Source: Methylocystis parvus OBBP
GTDB lineage: Bacteria; Pseudomonadota; Alphaproteobacteria; Rhizobiales; Beijerinckiaceae
Assembly (NCBI RefSeq): GCF_027571405.1
Contig: NZ_CP092968.1
Coordinates: 3,308,001-3,372,000 of the forward strand
Direction: 5' to 3'
DNA: 64,000 bases
Shown here piece after piece: positions 27,538 through 38,209 of the stretch. Position 1 is the first letter of the stretch; each line of letters begins with the position of its first letter. The position numbers and the translations under genes were made by a program. The notes under the pieces were generated by a model. That model was given only the letters and a program-made list of their open reading frames with translations. It did not search any database and was not told the origin of the DNA.

Positions 27538-27939
27538 ATGGACGCGGCGCGCAACCGCAGGCTCGACGCCCTTCTCGAAGACGCAGAACAATCCATCGCC
27601 GAACATTGGGAGCGTTGCCGCGACAGCGGCGTGGCCGGCGCCACGCGGGAGGCGACGGAACGCGTGGACGCCCGCATCCGGCAATATTTCAAGACGCTGA
27701 AGAGCCTGCCCGCCGGCGGGCCGGATGAAAAGATCGTCGCCGCGCTTCGCAGCCTCTATGACGATCTGATGCGCATCGACGCCGAGACGGGCGGCGGCTT
27801 TCTGGAGGAGGCCGAGCGCGACCTTCTGGAGCCGCTCGTCCTCAACGCCGCCGAAGCGGCCGGTCTCGACCCGAATAAGTTTCCCCGCCGCGAGCCGGCG
27901 GGGACGAAGCTCGATTTCAGCGCGGCGCGAGAGCGCTGA
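27538..27939 (+). CDS. Hypothetical helical protein
   Basis: A 133-residue charged, cytosolic protein made almost entirely of predicted helix, with no hydrophobic segment and one cysteine. GGGAGAGACCGG precedes the ATG. The last 23 bases overlap the 3' end of bioB on the opposite strand. Codon use is normal for this genome. I recognise no family, although the rhythm ([23 protein letters not shown]) suggests a helical bundle. Confidence 0.65.
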   Translation: MDAARNRRLDALLEDAEQSIAEHWERCRDSGVAGATREATERVDARIRQYFKTLKSLPAGGPDEKIVAALRSLYDDLMRIDAETGGGFLEEAERDLLEPLVLNAAEAAGLDPNKFPRREPAGTKLDFSAARER

Positions 27940-28876
27940 ACAGCGCGTCGTCCTCATTGACGCAAGCATTGCCGGTCGTCAGCAGCTTCTCGCCGTAGAA
28001 GATCGAATTCGCGCCGGCGACGAGGCAGAGAATCTGCGCTTCCTGCGTCAGGAAAGACCGGCCTGCCGACAACCGGACGCGCGCGCGCGGCGTCACGATG
28101 CGGGTCGTCGCGATCATGCGCACGAGGTCGAGAGGCTCCACCTTTTGCCGCTGCGCGAGCGGCGTGCCTTCGACGGGGACGAGCGTGTTGATCGGCACGC
28201 TTTCGGGATGCGGATCGAAGGAGGCCAGCACCTGCAGCATGCCCGCGCGGTCGCGCACGCTCTCGCCCATGCCGATAATGCCGCCGCAGCACATTTCGAG
28301 CCCCGCGCCGCGCACCGCCTTCAGCGTGTCGAGACGGTCCTGATAGGTGCGCGTCGTGATGATGTCGCCGTAAAATTCCGGTCCGGTGTCGAGATTGTGA
28401 TTATAGGCGGTGAGGCCCGCCTCGACGAGGCGCTTCGCCTGTCCGTCGTCGATCATGCCGAGCGTGACGCAGGCTTCCATGCCCAGTTCGCGCACGCCGC
28501 GCACCATGTCGACGACCGCGTCGAAGCGCTTGTCCCTGGGCGCCGAGCGCCAGGCGGCGCCCATGCAGAATCGGTCGGCCCCGGCGTCCTTCGCGGTCCG
28601 CGCGGCCGCGAGCACCTCGTCAGTTGACAGTAGGTCCACGCGATCGAGCTTCACCTCGCGATGATGCGCCGATTGCGGGCAATAGGAGCAATCTTCCGGG
28701 CAGCCGCCGGTCTTGATCGAAAGCAGCGCCGCCTTCTGCACGTCATTGACGTCATGATAGCGGCGATGGACGGCGTTGGCCTGGGCGATCAGATCGAGCA
28801 GCGGCAGATTATGGACGCCGACGATCTCCTCGACCGTCCAGTCGTGGCGGATGTTGAAGTCTGCGGGCGCATTCAT
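27917..28876 (-). CDS. bioB: Biotin synthase
   Basis: BioB inserts sulfur into dethiobiotin by radical SAM chemistry. The 319-residue protein has the SAM cluster motif CPEDCSYC (Cys59, 63, 66), the family phrase [52 protein letters not shown], and the second-cluster arginine/cysteine region. The length is normal. It is upstream of no other biotin gene in the window. Its stop overlaps the 3' end of the 27538 gene, and the membrane protein upstream overlaps its start by four bases. Confidence 0.97.
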   Translation of the reverse strand: MNAPADFNIRHDWTVEEIVGVHNLPLLDLIAQANAVHRRYHDVNDVQKAALLSIKTGGCPEDCSYCPQSAHHREVKLDRVDLLSTDEVLAAARTAKDAGADRFCMGAAWRSAPRDKRFDAVVDMVRGVRELGMEACVTLGMIDDGQAKRLVEAGLTAYNHNLDTGPEFYGDIITTRTYQDRLDTLKAVRGAGLEMCCGGIIGMGESVRDRAGMLQVLASFDPHPESVPINTLVPVEGTPLAQRQKVEPLDLVRMIATTRIVTPRARVRLSAGRSFLTQEAQILCLVAGANSIFYGEKLLTTGNACVNEDDALFSALAPR

Positions 28877-29358
28877 TTCGCGGCTCCCTTGCGGTTCTGC
28901 GAGCGGGCGGCGAGCTTGCGCTCGGGCCCGGCGGCGGTTTCCACGCCTTTTCCCGTCAGGGTCATGAAGGCCACATAGAGCGCTGCGACCACGTCGAAGC
29001 CCACCGTCGCCATAACGAAGGGCGCGGGCGCGAAATCCCGCCCGGCGCCGAGATAATGCTCATAAAGGGTCCAGGCGGCGTGAAGCGCGAAGCCGGCGGT
29101 CACGAACCAGGGCGATCCGACGATCGACATGCCGGCGAGCGTGCCGAAAAAGGCGACGGCCGTCATCTCGAAGCCGACCCAGGTTTCGGAGTTCTGCGCG
29201 CGGAGCGCGAAGCCGACATAAAGAAAGCAGACGGCGATGAGCGCATAGGCGCCGAGCAGCGACGGCCGCGTCTTCGACCAGCGGGCGAGAACGACGAGCC
29301 CGACGGCGAAGAGCGCTCCGAGCCCCGAAAAGATGACGATTTCCACAGTGTCGAGCAT
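28873..29358 (-). CDS. Small four-helix membrane protein
   Basis: The 161-residue protein has hydrophobic segments at about 5-27, 35-53, 65-100 and 118-140, then a basic C-terminal tail. The phrase [15 protein letters not shown] gives a conserved-looking aromatic/histidine cluster. It overlaps bioB by four bases and would be cotranscribed with it, which suggests but does not prove a link to biotin metabolism or transport. The start at 29358 is uncertain. An in-frame start at 29406 adds 16 residues. I cannot name the family with confidence. Confidence 0.6.
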   Translation of the reverse strand: MLDTVEIVIFSGLGALFAVGLVVLARWSKTRPSLLGAYALIAVCFLYVGFALRAQNSETWVGFEMTAVAFFGTLAGMSIVGSPWFVTAGFALHAAWTLYEHYLGAGRDFAPAPFVMATVGFDVVAALYVAFMTLTGKGVETAAGPERKLAARSQNRKGAAK

Positions 29359-29577
29359 GGCGTGACCGGTTTTCCCGCAAAGATGCGGGCGATGGAGGAT
29401 GTTCAAGCCGCGGGAGGTCTATAAGCGGGGCGGGGGTTTGGAACAAGGGGCGCGTCCGCGCCCCCGGCGGCTCGCCAAATCGGCCGCCGGCGCCTTGCCA
29501 AATTGACGGCGGCGCCGCAATTTCCGTCGGCTTGCGCGGGGGATGAGCTCTTGCGTCCGACGATCGTGAGGCCGCCC

Positions 29578-29862
29578 GTGATCAGAATCGCCGCAATTGG
29601 CGTTGCGCTCTCTCTAAGTTGGGTCGCCCCGGCGCTCGCGGTCAACACCTGGGCGGGCAGCACCGCCGAGGAGATGGCGGAGGAGCAGGACGTCTGCGCG
29701 CCGGACGCTTACAAATTCTGCGGCGGAAACACGATCTTTATTTTCGAAATGGAGAACTGCCTGAAGGGCCATATGGGCCAGCTCTCCAAGCCGTGCCGCG
29801 CGCAGCTCTCGCCGACCAATTTCAAGAAATATTATCAGGAAGAGTGGCGCCCCTTTGACTGA
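29578..29862 (+). CDS. Cysteine-rich repeat secreted protein
   Basis: A small exported protein of 94 residues from the GTG at 29578, beginning IRIAAIGVALSLSWVAPALA as signal peptide. The mature part has four cysteines with pattern CAPDAYKFCGGNTIFIFEMENCLKGHM and LSKPCRAQL. This is the unit of the small cysteine-rich repeat proteins of Rhizobiales (Golgi-type Cys_rich_FGFR fold by recollection). The start is uncertain: alternative GTG or TTG starts lie up to 75 bases upstream, and none has a strong Shine-Dalgarno sequence. Confidence 0.72.
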   Translation: MIRIAAIGVALSLSWVAPALAVNTWAGSTAEEMAEEQDVCAPDAYKFCGGNTIFIFEMENCLKGHMGQLSKPCRAQLSPTNFKKYYQEEWRPFD

Positions 29863-30129
29863 AGCCGCGCTGCGGGGCGGATCTGACGTCCTTTCAGCGA
29901 CGGCGTCCGACGGCGATCCCGATTTGAGCAATTGCGGGACCATGATCCGCCGCCGCCTCGTCGAGCGCGGGCCCGAGGAAAGTTTTCGCGACGTTTCCCT
30001 TGCGCGGAAGGCCAGGTCCCTGATCGCGCGGGCTCGAACCATTTCGGCCGCGTCGAAAACTGGCCTCAACCCTGCTATAGCCTCTTAACCAGCGTCCCGG
30101 GGCGGGGCGTATCGTTTCAAGGGTTCATC

Positions 30130-32925
30130 ATGCAGCTCGACGCACAGACAAAGGACGCGCCGGCCGCGGCTTCGGCGGAGCCGGAGGCGCGGAGCGATCT
30201 ACCGCTCAATGAGGACATCCGCCTTCTCGGGCGTCTTCTCGGCGACGCGGTGCGCGAACATGAAGGGCCGGAAGCCTTCGAGCGAATCGAGACGATCCGC
30301 CGCCTCTCCGTCGCGGCGAGCCGCAACAAGGATCAGGACGCCGCGGCCAAGCTCGACGCGCTGCTGCGCTCGCTCTCGGCGAAAGAGGCGACGGCGGTCA
30401 TCCGCGCCTTCAGCTATTTCTCGCATCTCGCGAACATCGCGGAAGATCTGCATCCGCTCAAAGAGCGCGCGCGGGCGCTCGCCGATGGCGGAACGCTTGA
30501 CGAGCCGAGCCTGTCGCGCTCCTTCGCGCATCTGCGCAAGGCGGCGGTCGGCCCCGGCAAGATCGCCGCCGCCCTGTCGCGCGGCTGGATTTCGCCCGTG
30601 CTCACGGCGCATCCGACCGAGGTGCGCCGCCGCAGCCTCCTCGATACGGAGCGCGCCATCTTCAACCTGCTCGCCACGCGCGAGACTCTCAAGGGAAAGA
30701 AGGAGCGCGCGCATAACGAGATGCTGCTGCGCGCCCGCGTGCTGCAATTGTGGCAGACGGAGCTTCTGCGCGAGGCGCGTCTCACCGTGCGCGACGAGAT
30801 TGAGAATTCGCTCTCCTATTACCGCTCGACCTTCCTGCGCGAAATCCCGCGCCTCTACGCCGAGATCGAGGCGAAGCTCGAAGGGCTGCGCGTGCCGCCC
30901 TTCCTGCGCATGGGCGCCTGGGTCGGCGGCGACCGCGACGGCAATCCCAACGTCACGGCCGAGTCGCTCGTGACCGCGATGCGCATGCAATGCGATACGG
31001 CGCTGCGCTATTACCTCCTCGAAACGCACGAACTCGGCGCCGAGCTCTCGATCTCGCGGCGCTATGGCGGCGCCACCAAGGCGCTCGAGGATCTCGCCGC
31101 GCGCTCGGGCGACGACAATCCGCACCGCGACAACGAACCTTATCGCCGCGCGCTGATCGGGGTCTATTCGCGACTCGCCGGCACGCTCGAAAAGCTCACC
31201 GGCGGCCAGGCGGTTCGCCATGCGCTCGCGCCGGGCGAACCCTACGCCAATAGTTGGGCTTTCCTCGCCGATCTGGTGACGATCGACGAATCCTTGCGCA
31301 TCCATCACAGCGAAGTCATCGCCTCGCAGCGTCTGGAGCCGCTGATCCGCGCCGTGGAGGTCTTCGGTTTCCACCTCGCGACGCTCGATCTGCGCCAGAG
31401 TTCGGATCGCCATGAAGAGACCATCGCCGAACTTCTCGCCGCCGCGCGCGTGACGGAAGACTATGCGGCTCTGACGGAAGTCGAGAAGCAGCAGCTTCTC
31501 GTCCGCCTGCTCTCGGACCCACGGCCCGTGCGCCTGCCCGAACGCAGCTATAGCGACGCCGCGATGAGCGAACTCGCGATTTTCGAGCGCGCCATCGAGA
31601 TGCGCCGCCTCTATGGCGACGAAGCGATCCGCCATTACATCGTGAGCCATACGGAAACGGTGAGCGACCTTCTCGAAGTCCTGCTGCTTCAAAAAGAATG
31701 CGGCCTGATGCGCGGCACGCTCGATCCGCGCGACTCGGAGGCCGTCACGGCCGACCTCATCATCGTGCCGCTTTTCGAGACGATTGGCGATTTGCGCAAC
31801 GCCGCGCCGATCATGCGCGCCTTTTACGCGCTGCCGGGCATTCAGCGGCTCGTCGTCAACTCCGGCGCCCAGCAGGACATCATGCTGGGCTATTCCGACT
31901 CCAACAAGGACGGCGGCATCCTTACGAGCATCTGGGAGCTTTACCGCGCCTCGACGGCGCTCGCGGAAGTCTTCGCCTCGATGCCCAACATCGCCATGCG
32001 GCTCTTCCATGGCCGCGGCGGCACGGTGGGTCGCGGCGGCGGTCCGAGCTATGACGCCATCCTCGCCCAGCCGCCGGGCACAGTGAACGGCCAGATTCGT
32101 CTGACCGAACAGGGCGAGGTGATCGCGGCGAAATATTCAAATCCGCAAATCGGCCATTTGAATCTCGAGCTGCTCGTCGCCGCGGCGCTGGAAGCCACGC
32201 TGCTGTCGCAAAACAAGGCGCCGCCGCCGGAATTTCTGGAGGTCGCGGACGAATTGTCGCGCGCGGGCATGGCCGCCTATCGCGGGCTCGTCTACGAGAC
32301 CGAAGGCTTCGTCGACTATTTCTTCGCCTCGACGCCCATCTCCGAAATCGCCTCGCTCAATATCGGCTCGCGTCCGGCCTCGCGCAAACCTTCGCGCAAG
32401 ATCGAGGATCTGCGCGCCATTCCGTGGAGCTTCTCCTGGGCGCAGGCGCGCGTCGCGCTGCCGGGCTGGTTCGGCTTCGGCTCGGCCATAGCGGGATTTC
32501 TGGCGCAGGATGAAAAGGCGCGGCTCGATCTCCTGCGGCGCATGGCGAAGGAGTGGCCCTTCTTCCGCTCGCTCCTCTCCAATATCGACATGATCCTGTC
32601 GAAAACGGATCTGGAGATCGCGCGCCATTACGCGGAGCTGGTCGAGGACCGCGCGCTCGCCGAGCGGATCTTCGACATGATCGAGGCCGAACATGCGCGC
32701 TCGGTCGACGCGCTGACGAAGATTTCCGGCGCCAAGGAGCGTCTCGCCGACAATCCGGCGCTGGCGCGGTCCATCAAGCACCGCTTCCCCTATATCGCGC
32801 CCCTGAATTACATTCAGGCCGAGCTGATCCGGCGCCATCGCGGCGGCATGACCGATCCGGAAATCCGCGAAGGCATTTTGATGTCGATCAACGGCGTGTC
32901 GGCGGGCCTGCGCAATACTGGGTGA
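30130..32925 (+). CDS. ppc: Phosphoenolpyruvate carboxylase
   Basis: PEPC fixes bicarbonate onto PEP to give oxaloacetate, and in methylotrophs it is a key carboxylation of the serine cycle. The 931-residue protein carries the catalytic histidine region [12 protein letters not shown], the [11 protein letters not shown] motif, the second active-site region [10 protein letters not shown], and the glycine-rich [15 protein letters not shown]. The C-terminus ends in NTG, as in the family. The start at 30130 has AAGGG seven bases upstream. The frame is open before it but without family residues. No other serine-cycle gene is in view. Confidence 0.96.
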   Translation: MQLDAQTKDAPAAASAEPEARSDLPLNEDIRLLGRLLGDAVREHEGPEAFERIETIRRLSVAASRNKDQDAAAKLDALLRSLSAKEATAVIRAFSYFSHLANIAEDLHPLKERARALADGGTLDEPSLSRSFAHLRKAAVGPGKIAAALSRGWISPVLTAHPTEVRRRSLLDTERAIFNLLATRETLKGKKERAHNEMLLRARVLQLWQTELLREARLTVRDEIENSLSYYRSTFLREIPRLYAEIEAKLEGLRVPPFLRMGAWVGGDRDGNPNVTAESLVTAMRMQCDTALRYYLLETHELGAELSISRRYGGATKALEDLAARSGDDNPHRDNEPYRRALIGVYSRLAGTLEKLTGGQAVRHALAPGEPYANSWAFLADLVTIDESLRIHHSEVIASQRLEPLIRAVEVFGFHLATLDLRQSSDRHEETIAELLAAARVTEDYAALTEVEKQQLLVRLLSDPRPVRLPERSYSDAAMSELAIFERAIEMRRLYGDEAIRHYIVSHTETVSDLLEVLLLQKECGLMRGTLDPRDSEAVTADLIIVPLFETIGDLRNAAPIMRAFYALPGIQRLVVNSGAQQDIMLGYSDSNKDGGILTSIWELYRASTALAEVFASMPNIAMRLFHGRGGTVGRGGGPSYDAILAQPPGTVNGQIRLTEQGEVIAAKYSNPQIGHLNLELLVAAALEATLLSQNKAPPPEFLEVADELSRAGMAAYRGLVYETEGFVDYFFASTPISEIASLNIGSRPASRKPSRKIEDLRAIPWSFSWAQARVALPGWFGFGSAIAGFLAQDEKARLDLLRRMAKEWPFFRSLLSNIDMILSKTDLEIARHYAELVEDRALAERIFDMIEAEHARSVDALTKISGAKERLADNPALARSIKHRFPYIAPLNYIQAELIRRHRGGMTDPEIREGILMSINGVSAGLRNTG

Positions 32926-32969
32926 TTACGGGCAATGGATTTGCAAGGATTCGGCGGCATGCTGGTCGC

Positions 32970-33368
32970 ATGAGACAGATTCCGATCCCCAACTGGATCC
33001 CGCTCTTCGTGGCGGGTCTCTTCTTCCTCGTCGTCTGGTGGCGCCCGCTGCCCGGCGGCAGCCTGCCATGGCACATGCTGGCGTCCTTCCTCGTCGTCGC
33101 CGGGACGATGTGGTTCGGCTTCGGCGGCGGCGCCTCAAAGCTCCTCGGCGCGATGACGCTCTGGTTTGGGTTCACCATCTACGCTTTAGGTTTCCTGACC
33201 GCCGTCATGTTCGGAATTGTCGTCATGGCCCTCGTGTGGCGCGTGGCCACGGGCCAACGCGTCAGCGAGGCGCCCGTTCTACCGATCGCGTTCCCGGTTT
33301 TCGCGATCATGATCGCCTGTTCGCCCATGTGGAGCCATATCCTCGGCGCAATCGGCCGGGCGGCCTGA
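32970..33368 (+). CDS. Small polytopic membrane protein
   Basis: A 132-residue protein of about four hydrophobic helices: WIPLFVAGLFFLVVWW, LASFLVVAGTMWFGFGGG, GFTIYALGFLTAVMFGIVVMALV, and PVFAIMIACSPMWSHILG. It starts 45 bases after ppc on the same strand and is followed by a strong terminator, so it is likely the last gene of the ppc transcript. No family recognised. Confidence 0.65.
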   Translation: MRQIPIPNWIPLFVAGLFFLVVWWRPLPGGSLPWHMLASFLVVAGTMWFGFGGGASKLLGAMTLWFGFTIYALGFLTAVMFGIVVMALVWRVATGQRVSEAPVLPIAFPVFAIMIACSPMWSHILGAIGRAA

Positions 33369-33405
33369 AGCAAAGCCCCCGGCGCCGTCGGCGGGGAGCG
33401 GCGAC

Positions 33406-33442
33406 AAAAAAAAAGCGCGCCCCCGGTCGGGCGCGCTTTTTT
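33406..33442. terminator. Bidirectional intrinsic terminator
   Basis: The hairpin AGCGCGCCC with GGGCGCGCT has an A9 run before it and a T6 run after. It lies between the convergent ppc/membrane-protein transcript and the EAL gene. Confidence 0.92.
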
Positions 33443-33465
33443 CGTTGCTAAAATTCCCCGGCGCT

Positions 33466-35310
33466 TCAGATGAACGCGCCGGCCAGTTGGCGCTTGTCCT
33501 CGATTTGCGGGCGCGGATGCGACTCGGCGCGGCCGTAAAGCGCGCCCTGAAAAAACTCGACGCCCCAGTCACGGAGGATGCGCGCGGTCGCTTCATCCTC
33601 GACCCATTCCGCGACGACCTTGAGCGACAGATGGCGCGCGAGATCGATCAGCGTGCGCACGAAGAAGCGGTCGTCGGCGGAGGTCGCGATATTCTGAATA
33701 AAGGCGCCGTCGATCTTGACGATGTCGAAGGCGAGATCGCGCAGATTGCGGAAGGAGGTGTGGCCCGCGCCGAAATCGTCCATTGCGACCTTCACGCCGA
33801 GCTGCTTGCAGGCGGCGATCAGGTTCTTGGTCGTCTCGAAATCCTCGATCATGCAGGTCTCGGTGATTTCGACGATGAGCCTGTCGGGAATCGAAGGGTT
33901 GAGCGCGATGGCGGCGGCGAGGCGGTCCGGCCATTCCGGATCCAGCACCGTATTCATCGAGCAATTGACCGAGGCCCGAAAATCCGGTTCGGCGGTGAGG
34001 CGCTCCAGCGTCAATTCCATCACGCGCTGATCGAGAAGGCGCACGAGCCCGGCTTTTTCGGCGATCGGCAGCAACGCCGCCGGCGAAAGAGACGAACCGT
34101 CCGGCAGGCGCACGCGCAGCAGGGCCTCGTGGAAGGCGACCTCGCCGGTCGCGGCGTAGACGATCGGCTGAAAGGCGAGCTCCACGCGGCGCTCGTTCAG
34201 CGCTGAGACGATGCTGTCGGCGACATGCAGCGCCCGCAGGCGCGCATCCTCGCGGGCGAGCGACGACGTATAGGGGACAAAGCGCTTGCCGGCGGCCTGG
34301 CGGGCGACGTCGAGCGCTTCCTCGGCATGCTGGAAGAGAACGCGCGGTGCGCGGCCTTCGCGCGGCCCGATGACGCCCCCGATGCGGATCGTCGCCGGAA
34401 TGGCGCCGGCCGAGGTCTCGAAGGGCGCGCCCTTCACGAGTTCGAGCAGCCTGTTGGCGACCGCGAGCGTCTGCTCCGCGTCGCAATTGTCCAGCACCAG
34501 CGCGAATTTGTTGCCCGCGTGCCGGGCGACGACGTCGCAGGTCCGGACATTTTCGCGCAGGCGCCTGGCGAGTCCGGCGATGACCTCGTCGCCGGCGTCA
34601 TAACCATAGGTGCGGTTGAGCGCGAAGAGATTCTCGAGCGCGACGAGAAGCACGGCGAAGGGTTTGCGCGTGCGCTCGGCCTGCTGCAGGAAGCGGTTCA
34701 CATGTTCGGCGAGCTGGGCGCGGTTCAGGACCCCGGTGAGCGGATCGATCTGGGAGCCCAGCGCGAGCTTGCGCTCCATTTCGTGCCGCTCGGTGACGAC
34801 GCGCACGACGCCATGGGCGCGGACCGGCTTGCCGTCTTCGCCCTTGAACCAGCGGCCTGTGTCCTCGATCCAGATGGCGGGCGCCGGGCCCAATTCGCGC
34901 GGCTGGCGGAGGGCGTAGACCACTTGGAACGAGGCGCCTTCGCCATTGTCCGTCTGGTCGGACCGCATGATGGCGTCATAGCGCGAGCCGCCGCCTTCGC
35001 CGGCGACGCGTTCGCCATAGGCGAGGCCCGTGCCGAGGTCATCCTGGGCGATCGCGCCAAGGATCTCCGCGAGATTCGGTCCCCAGGTGAGGCGGTCGGT
35101 GACGATGTCCCAAGTGTAGACGACTTCGCCGATCGAAGAGAGGATCTGGCGCGGGTCGGGCCCGCTCGACATTTCGAGCGCGGCGGGCGGAGGAGCGGCG
35201 GCTGGCGGGGCAGCGGGCTGCGCCTGCAGCGGCGCTTTCAAAATGGATGAACGAATGGTCGTCGCAACGGGCGCTTCGGAGCCGCGATTTGCGATGTGGC
35301 GCAATTGCAT
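33466..35310 (-). CDS. PAS-GGDEF-EAL protein, likely cyclic-di-GMP phosphodiesterase
   Basis: A 614-residue cytosolic signalling protein. A PAS-like domain lies at about 50-175, followed by a GGDEF domain at about 180-345 whose active loop is AGNKF (265-269) instead of GGDEF, so cyclase activity is improbable. The EAL domain (about 360-605) keeps the signature EALLR (395-399), the metal-site EIT, DDFGAG (511-516) and VKID, so phosphodiesterase activity is likely. The first 45 residues are proline/alanine-rich. The start at 35310 lies 229 bases from the divergent rhodanese gene. Confidence 0.88.
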   Translation of the reverse strand: MQLRHIANRGSEAPVATTIRSSILKAPLQAQPAAPPAAAPPPAALEMSSGPDPRQILSSIGEVVYTWDIVTDRLTWGPNLAEILGAIAQDDLGTGLAYGERVAGEGGGSRYDAIMRSDQTDNGEGASFQVVYALRQPRELGPAPAIWIEDTGRWFKGEDGKPVRAHGVVRVVTERHEMERKLALGSQIDPLTGVLNRAQLAEHVNRFLQQAERTRKPFAVLLVALENLFALNRTYGYDAGDEVIAGLARRLRENVRTCDVVARHAGNKFALVLDNCDAEQTLAVANRLLELVKGAPFETSAGAIPATIRIGGVIGPREGRAPRVLFQHAEEALDVARQAAGKRFVPYTSSLAREDARLRALHVADSIVSALNERRVELAFQPIVYAATGEVAFHEALLRVRLPDGSSLSPAALLPIAEKAGLVRLLDQRVMELTLERLTAEPDFRASVNCSMNTVLDPEWPDRLAAAIALNPSIPDRLIVEITETCMIEDFETTKNLIAACKQLGVKVAMDDFGAGHTSFRNLRDLAFDIVKIDGAFIQNIATSADDRFFVRTLIDLARHLSLKVVAEWVEDEATARILRDWGVEFFQGALYGRAESHPRPQIEDKRQLAGAFI

Positions 35311-35539
35311 ATAGCGAGACCTTCAGCGCTGGACTTCGGAAAGACCCTTATCGCGCGCAATCGTAAATTCGGCGTTGCGTAATTGGTCGACGCCGGCCCC
35401 GAATTCCGGCGGGGTTTTGGAGAACTGCCGTTCCCGCCGGTTAATGATGTGCGAAAACAACGGCCTTCCATCTGCTGGACGCAGTCCGGCCGGCGTGCCA
35501 ATGATCCTTCCAAGAGCGATTAACAGGAGATTTCCACAG

Positions 35540-35875
35540 ATGACCGCCTCGCCCTTCAACGACATCAGGCTCGAAGACCTCAAGGCTGGCCTCGCCGACG
35601 GCTCGATCCTCCTCGTCGACGTCCGGGAGGCCGACGAATTTGCGGCCGGCCATATCAAGGGCGCCCTGTTCAATCCGTTGTCGCGCTTCGACCCGACGAA
35701 GCTGCCCGTCGCCGGAGAGGGGCAAAAGGTCGTGATCTATTGCCGGTCCGGCCGCCGTTCGGTCTCGGCGATGGAGCAGGCCCGTCTCGTCGGCCGGCGC
35801 GACGCCAATACCCATTTCGGCGGGGGCATCCTGGCTTGGCTGAACGCGGGCGAGCCGGTCGAGCAAGGTATGTAA
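35540..35875 (+). CDS. Single-domain rhodanese (thiosulfate sulfurtransferase-like)
   Basis: A 111-residue rhodanese. The opening DIRLEDLKAGLADGSILLVDVREADEFAAGHIKGALFNP is the family N-terminus and the active-site cysteine lies in VIYCRSGRRS, a common six-residue loop. The reaction moves sulfane sulfur to a thiophilic acceptor. The partner is not apparent. ATG at 35540 is preceded by ACAGGAGATTTCCACAG. Convergent with the epimerase gene. Confidence 0.92.
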   Translation: MTASPFNDIRLEDLKAGLADGSILLVDVREADEFAAGHIKGALFNPLSRFDPTKLPVAGEGQKVVIYCRSGRRSVSAMEQARLVGRRDANTHFGGGILAWLNAGEPVEQGM

Positions 35876-35942
35876 CCCCCGCGATTTCACACGTTTCGGG
35901 CACATTTTGCGAAAAGCGGGTCAGGCTTGCGCGCGGCGCGCT

Positions 35943-36926
35943 TCATCCCCAGAGCGCGGCCGCCGGCGGCGTCATGGTCGAGCCCTCATAGACAAGGCCC
36001 GGCTCCCGGTCGCGCGCGAGGAGAAGCGGGCCGTCGAGATCGACGAAGGCGGCCATCTGTCCGATGAAGGCCGCGGGCGCCATGGCGAGCGACGTGCCGA
36101 CCATGCAGCCGGCCATGATCTCGAAGCCCATCTTGCTGGCCGCCTGCGCCATGGCCAGGGCTTCCGTCAGGCCGCCCGTCTTGTCCAGCTTGACGTTCAC
36201 GGCGTCGTAGCGGCCCCGGAGGGCGGCGAGCGAAGCCGTTTCATGTGCGCTCTCGTCGGCGCAGACCGGAATCGGCCGGGCGATTCTCGCCAGCAGCTCG
36301 TCCTTTCCGGCGGGCAAAGGCTGTTCGACGAGCGCCACGCCGAAACGGGCGCAGGCGTCGAGCTGAGCTTCGAGCGTCTCGTCGCGCCACGCCTCGTTGG
36401 CGTCGACGATGAGCCGGGCGTGGGGCGCGCCCTCCCGCACCGCCGCCAGCCGCGCCTCGTCGCCTTCGCCGGCGAGTTTGATCTTCAGCAAGGGCCGGTC
36501 GGCCGCCTTCAGCGCCGCGGCGCGCATCTCCTCGGGCGTCCCCACCGAGAGCGTATAGGCGGTGACGAGCGGCGCCAGATGGTCGAAGCCGGCCGCTTTG
36601 TAGGCCCGGCGGCCCGAAAGCTTCGCCTCGAGGTCCCACATGGCGCAGTCGACGGCGTTGCGCGCGGCCCCCGCGGGCAGCAGGCGCTGGAGCGCCATGC
36701 GGTCGGCTCCGCTCTCAATGTCGCCGCGCGCGCCTTCGATCGCCGCGACGACGCTTTCGACGCTCTCCCCGTAACGGGCGTAGGGCACGCATTCCCCCCG
36801 CCCGAGGGCGTCGCCCGCGCGCAGCGTGGCGGTGACGACCCTCGCCTCCGTTTTGGCGCCGCGGGAAATTACGAATCGTCCCGCGATCGGAAAGGCCTCG
36901 ACGGCCAGCGTCAGTTCGACCTTCAT
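35943..36926 (-). CDS. Enolase-superfamily dipeptide epimerase (L-Ala-D/L-Glu or DgcA type)
   Basis: A 327-residue member of the mandelate racemase/muconate lactonising group. The proton-transfer lysines are in LKIKLAG (KxK) and KLDKTGG, with metal ligands in VDANEAW, EQPLP and CADES. The end, MAGCMVGTSLAMAPAAFI, is typical of L-Ala-D/L-Glu epimerases and of the N-acetyl-glutamate racemase DgcA. I cannot separate these by eye. ATG at 36926 has GGAGCGC before it. An upstream in-frame start adds 23 basic residues and is unlikely. Confidence 0.88.
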   Translation of the reverse strand: MKVELTLAVEAFPIAGRFVISRGAKTEARVVTATLRAGDALGRGECVPYARYGESVESVVAAIEGARGDIESGADRMALQRLLPAGAARNAVDCAMWDLEAKLSGRRAYKAAGFDHLAPLVTAYTLSVGTPEEMRAAALKAADRPLLKIKLAGEGDEARLAAVREGAPHARLIVDANEAWRDETLEAQLDACARFGVALVEQPLPAGKDELLARIARPIPVCADESAHETASLAALRGRYDAVNVKLDKTGGLTEALAMAQAASKMGFEIMAGCMVGTSLAMAPAAFIGQMAAFVDLDGPLLLARDREPGLVYEGSTMTPPAAALWG

Positions 36927-37054
36927 CTTGCGCTCCGCATCCGCTCGCCCTCTCTTGCGCCTCAGGCTGTGCGCCGGCGCGCTTGTCGACCGCATGTCAC
37001 GAAGTTAAGACGATTTGCAAGGTTCCGATCGAACGCGATCTCAAAAGAGGGCCT

Positions 37055-38197
37055 ATGTCTGTCGACGCCGCGCGAATACCTCCAGACGTCTCCCCCGCCG
37101 AGGGCGGCGCGCGTCTGGCGCTTGTCGGCGACTGGACGCTCTCGGCCTCGCGGCGCCTCGAACAAAAGGCGCAGGAGATCGTCGATCTCGGCCGCGCCGC
37201 CAATTTCGTCACAATCGACCTTTCGGGCGTCTCCCGGCTCGACACGGCGGGCGCCTGGCTCATCAACCGGTCGCGGCGCCTGCTCGCCGGAGCGAATGTC
37301 GGCGTCGCTTTGGAGCATGCGCGCCCGGAGCACGACATTCTGCTCGAAGAAGCGGCCTATCGCGACTTCGCCGCGCCAGCGCGCCGCCAGGTCCCGGCGA
37401 TCCTCCAGCTTCTCGATGATGTCGGGCGAGGGGTCGCTCTGGGGCTTTCGGAATTTTATCGCGGCGTCGCCTTTCTCGGCGAGTTCGTCGCCTCCATGGG
37501 CTATGTCGCGACGCATCCCAGGCATTTCCGCTTCACCTCGCTCGTCGTGCATATGGAGCTGATCGGCTTTCGAAGCGCGCCGATCATCATCCTCATCAAT
37601 CTGCTGGTCGGCGGCATCGTCGCGCAGCAAGGCATTTTCCAGCTCCTCCGGTTCGGCGCCTCGAGCTACACGGTCAGCCTCATCGGCATCCTCGTCCTGC
37701 GCGAACTCGGCGTTCTTCTGACCTCCATCATGATCGCCGGCCGCTCGGGCTCCGCCATCACAGCCGAAATCGGCTCGATGAAAATGCGGGAGGAGATCGA
37801 CGCGCTGCGGGTGATGGGCCTTTCTGTGATCGAAGTGCTCATCGCGCCGCGCGTGCTGGCGCTGGTGCTGTCGTTGCCGATCCTCACCTTCATCGCCGAC
37901 ATGGCGGCGCTCTTCGGCGGCATGCTCGTTTCCTGGGGCTATGGCGGCATCAGCCCGGCGGCCTTCGCCTCGCTGCTCAAGGAGGCGATCGCCTTTCACA
38001 CCTTCATGGTCGGCGTCATCAAGGCGCCTTTCATGGCGCTGGTCATTGGCCTGGTCGCGGCGATGGACGGTCTCGCGACGGAGGGTTCGGCCGAGTCGCT
38101 CGGCCGTCAGGTCACCTCCTCGGTCGTGAAGTCGATCTTCATGGTCATCGTCCTCGACGGCCTCTTCGCGGTCTTCTTCGCCGCGATCGATTATTGA
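37055..38197 (+). CDS. mlaE: MlaE-type permease with fused N-terminal STAS domain
   Basis: This is the membrane subunit of an outer-membrane lipid-asymmetry ABC transporter. Residues 1-115 form a STAS-like domain (VTIDLSGVSRLDTAGAWLI). The rest is the MlaE permease with about five helices and the conserved ELGVLLTSIMIAGRSGSAITAEIGSMKMREEIDALRVMG. The 380-residue length matches the STAS-fused form common in Alphaproteobacteria. In E. coli the STAS domain is separate (MlaB). ATG at 37055 has AGAGGG before it. It heads mlaE-mlaF-mlaD-lipoprotein. Confidence 0.93.
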   Translation: MSVDAARIPPDVSPAEGGARLALVGDWTLSASRRLEQKAQEIVDLGRAANFVTIDLSGVSRLDTAGAWLINRSRRLLAGANVGVALEHARPEHDILLEEAAYRDFAAPARRQVPAILQLLDDVGRGVALGLSEFYRGVAFLGEFVASMGYVATHPRHFRFTSLVVHMELIGFRSAPIIILINLLVGGIVAQQGIFQLLRFGASSYTVSLIGILVLRELGVLLTSIMIAGRSGSAITAEIGSMKMREEIDALRVMGLSVIEVLIAPRVLALVLSLPILTFIADMAALFGGMLVSWGYGGISPAAFASLLKEAIAFHTFMVGVIKAPFMALVIGLVAAMDGLATEGSAESLGRQVTSSVVKSIFMVIVLDGLFAVFFAAIDY

Positions 38198-38209
38198 GCG
38201 CGCCAGCCG

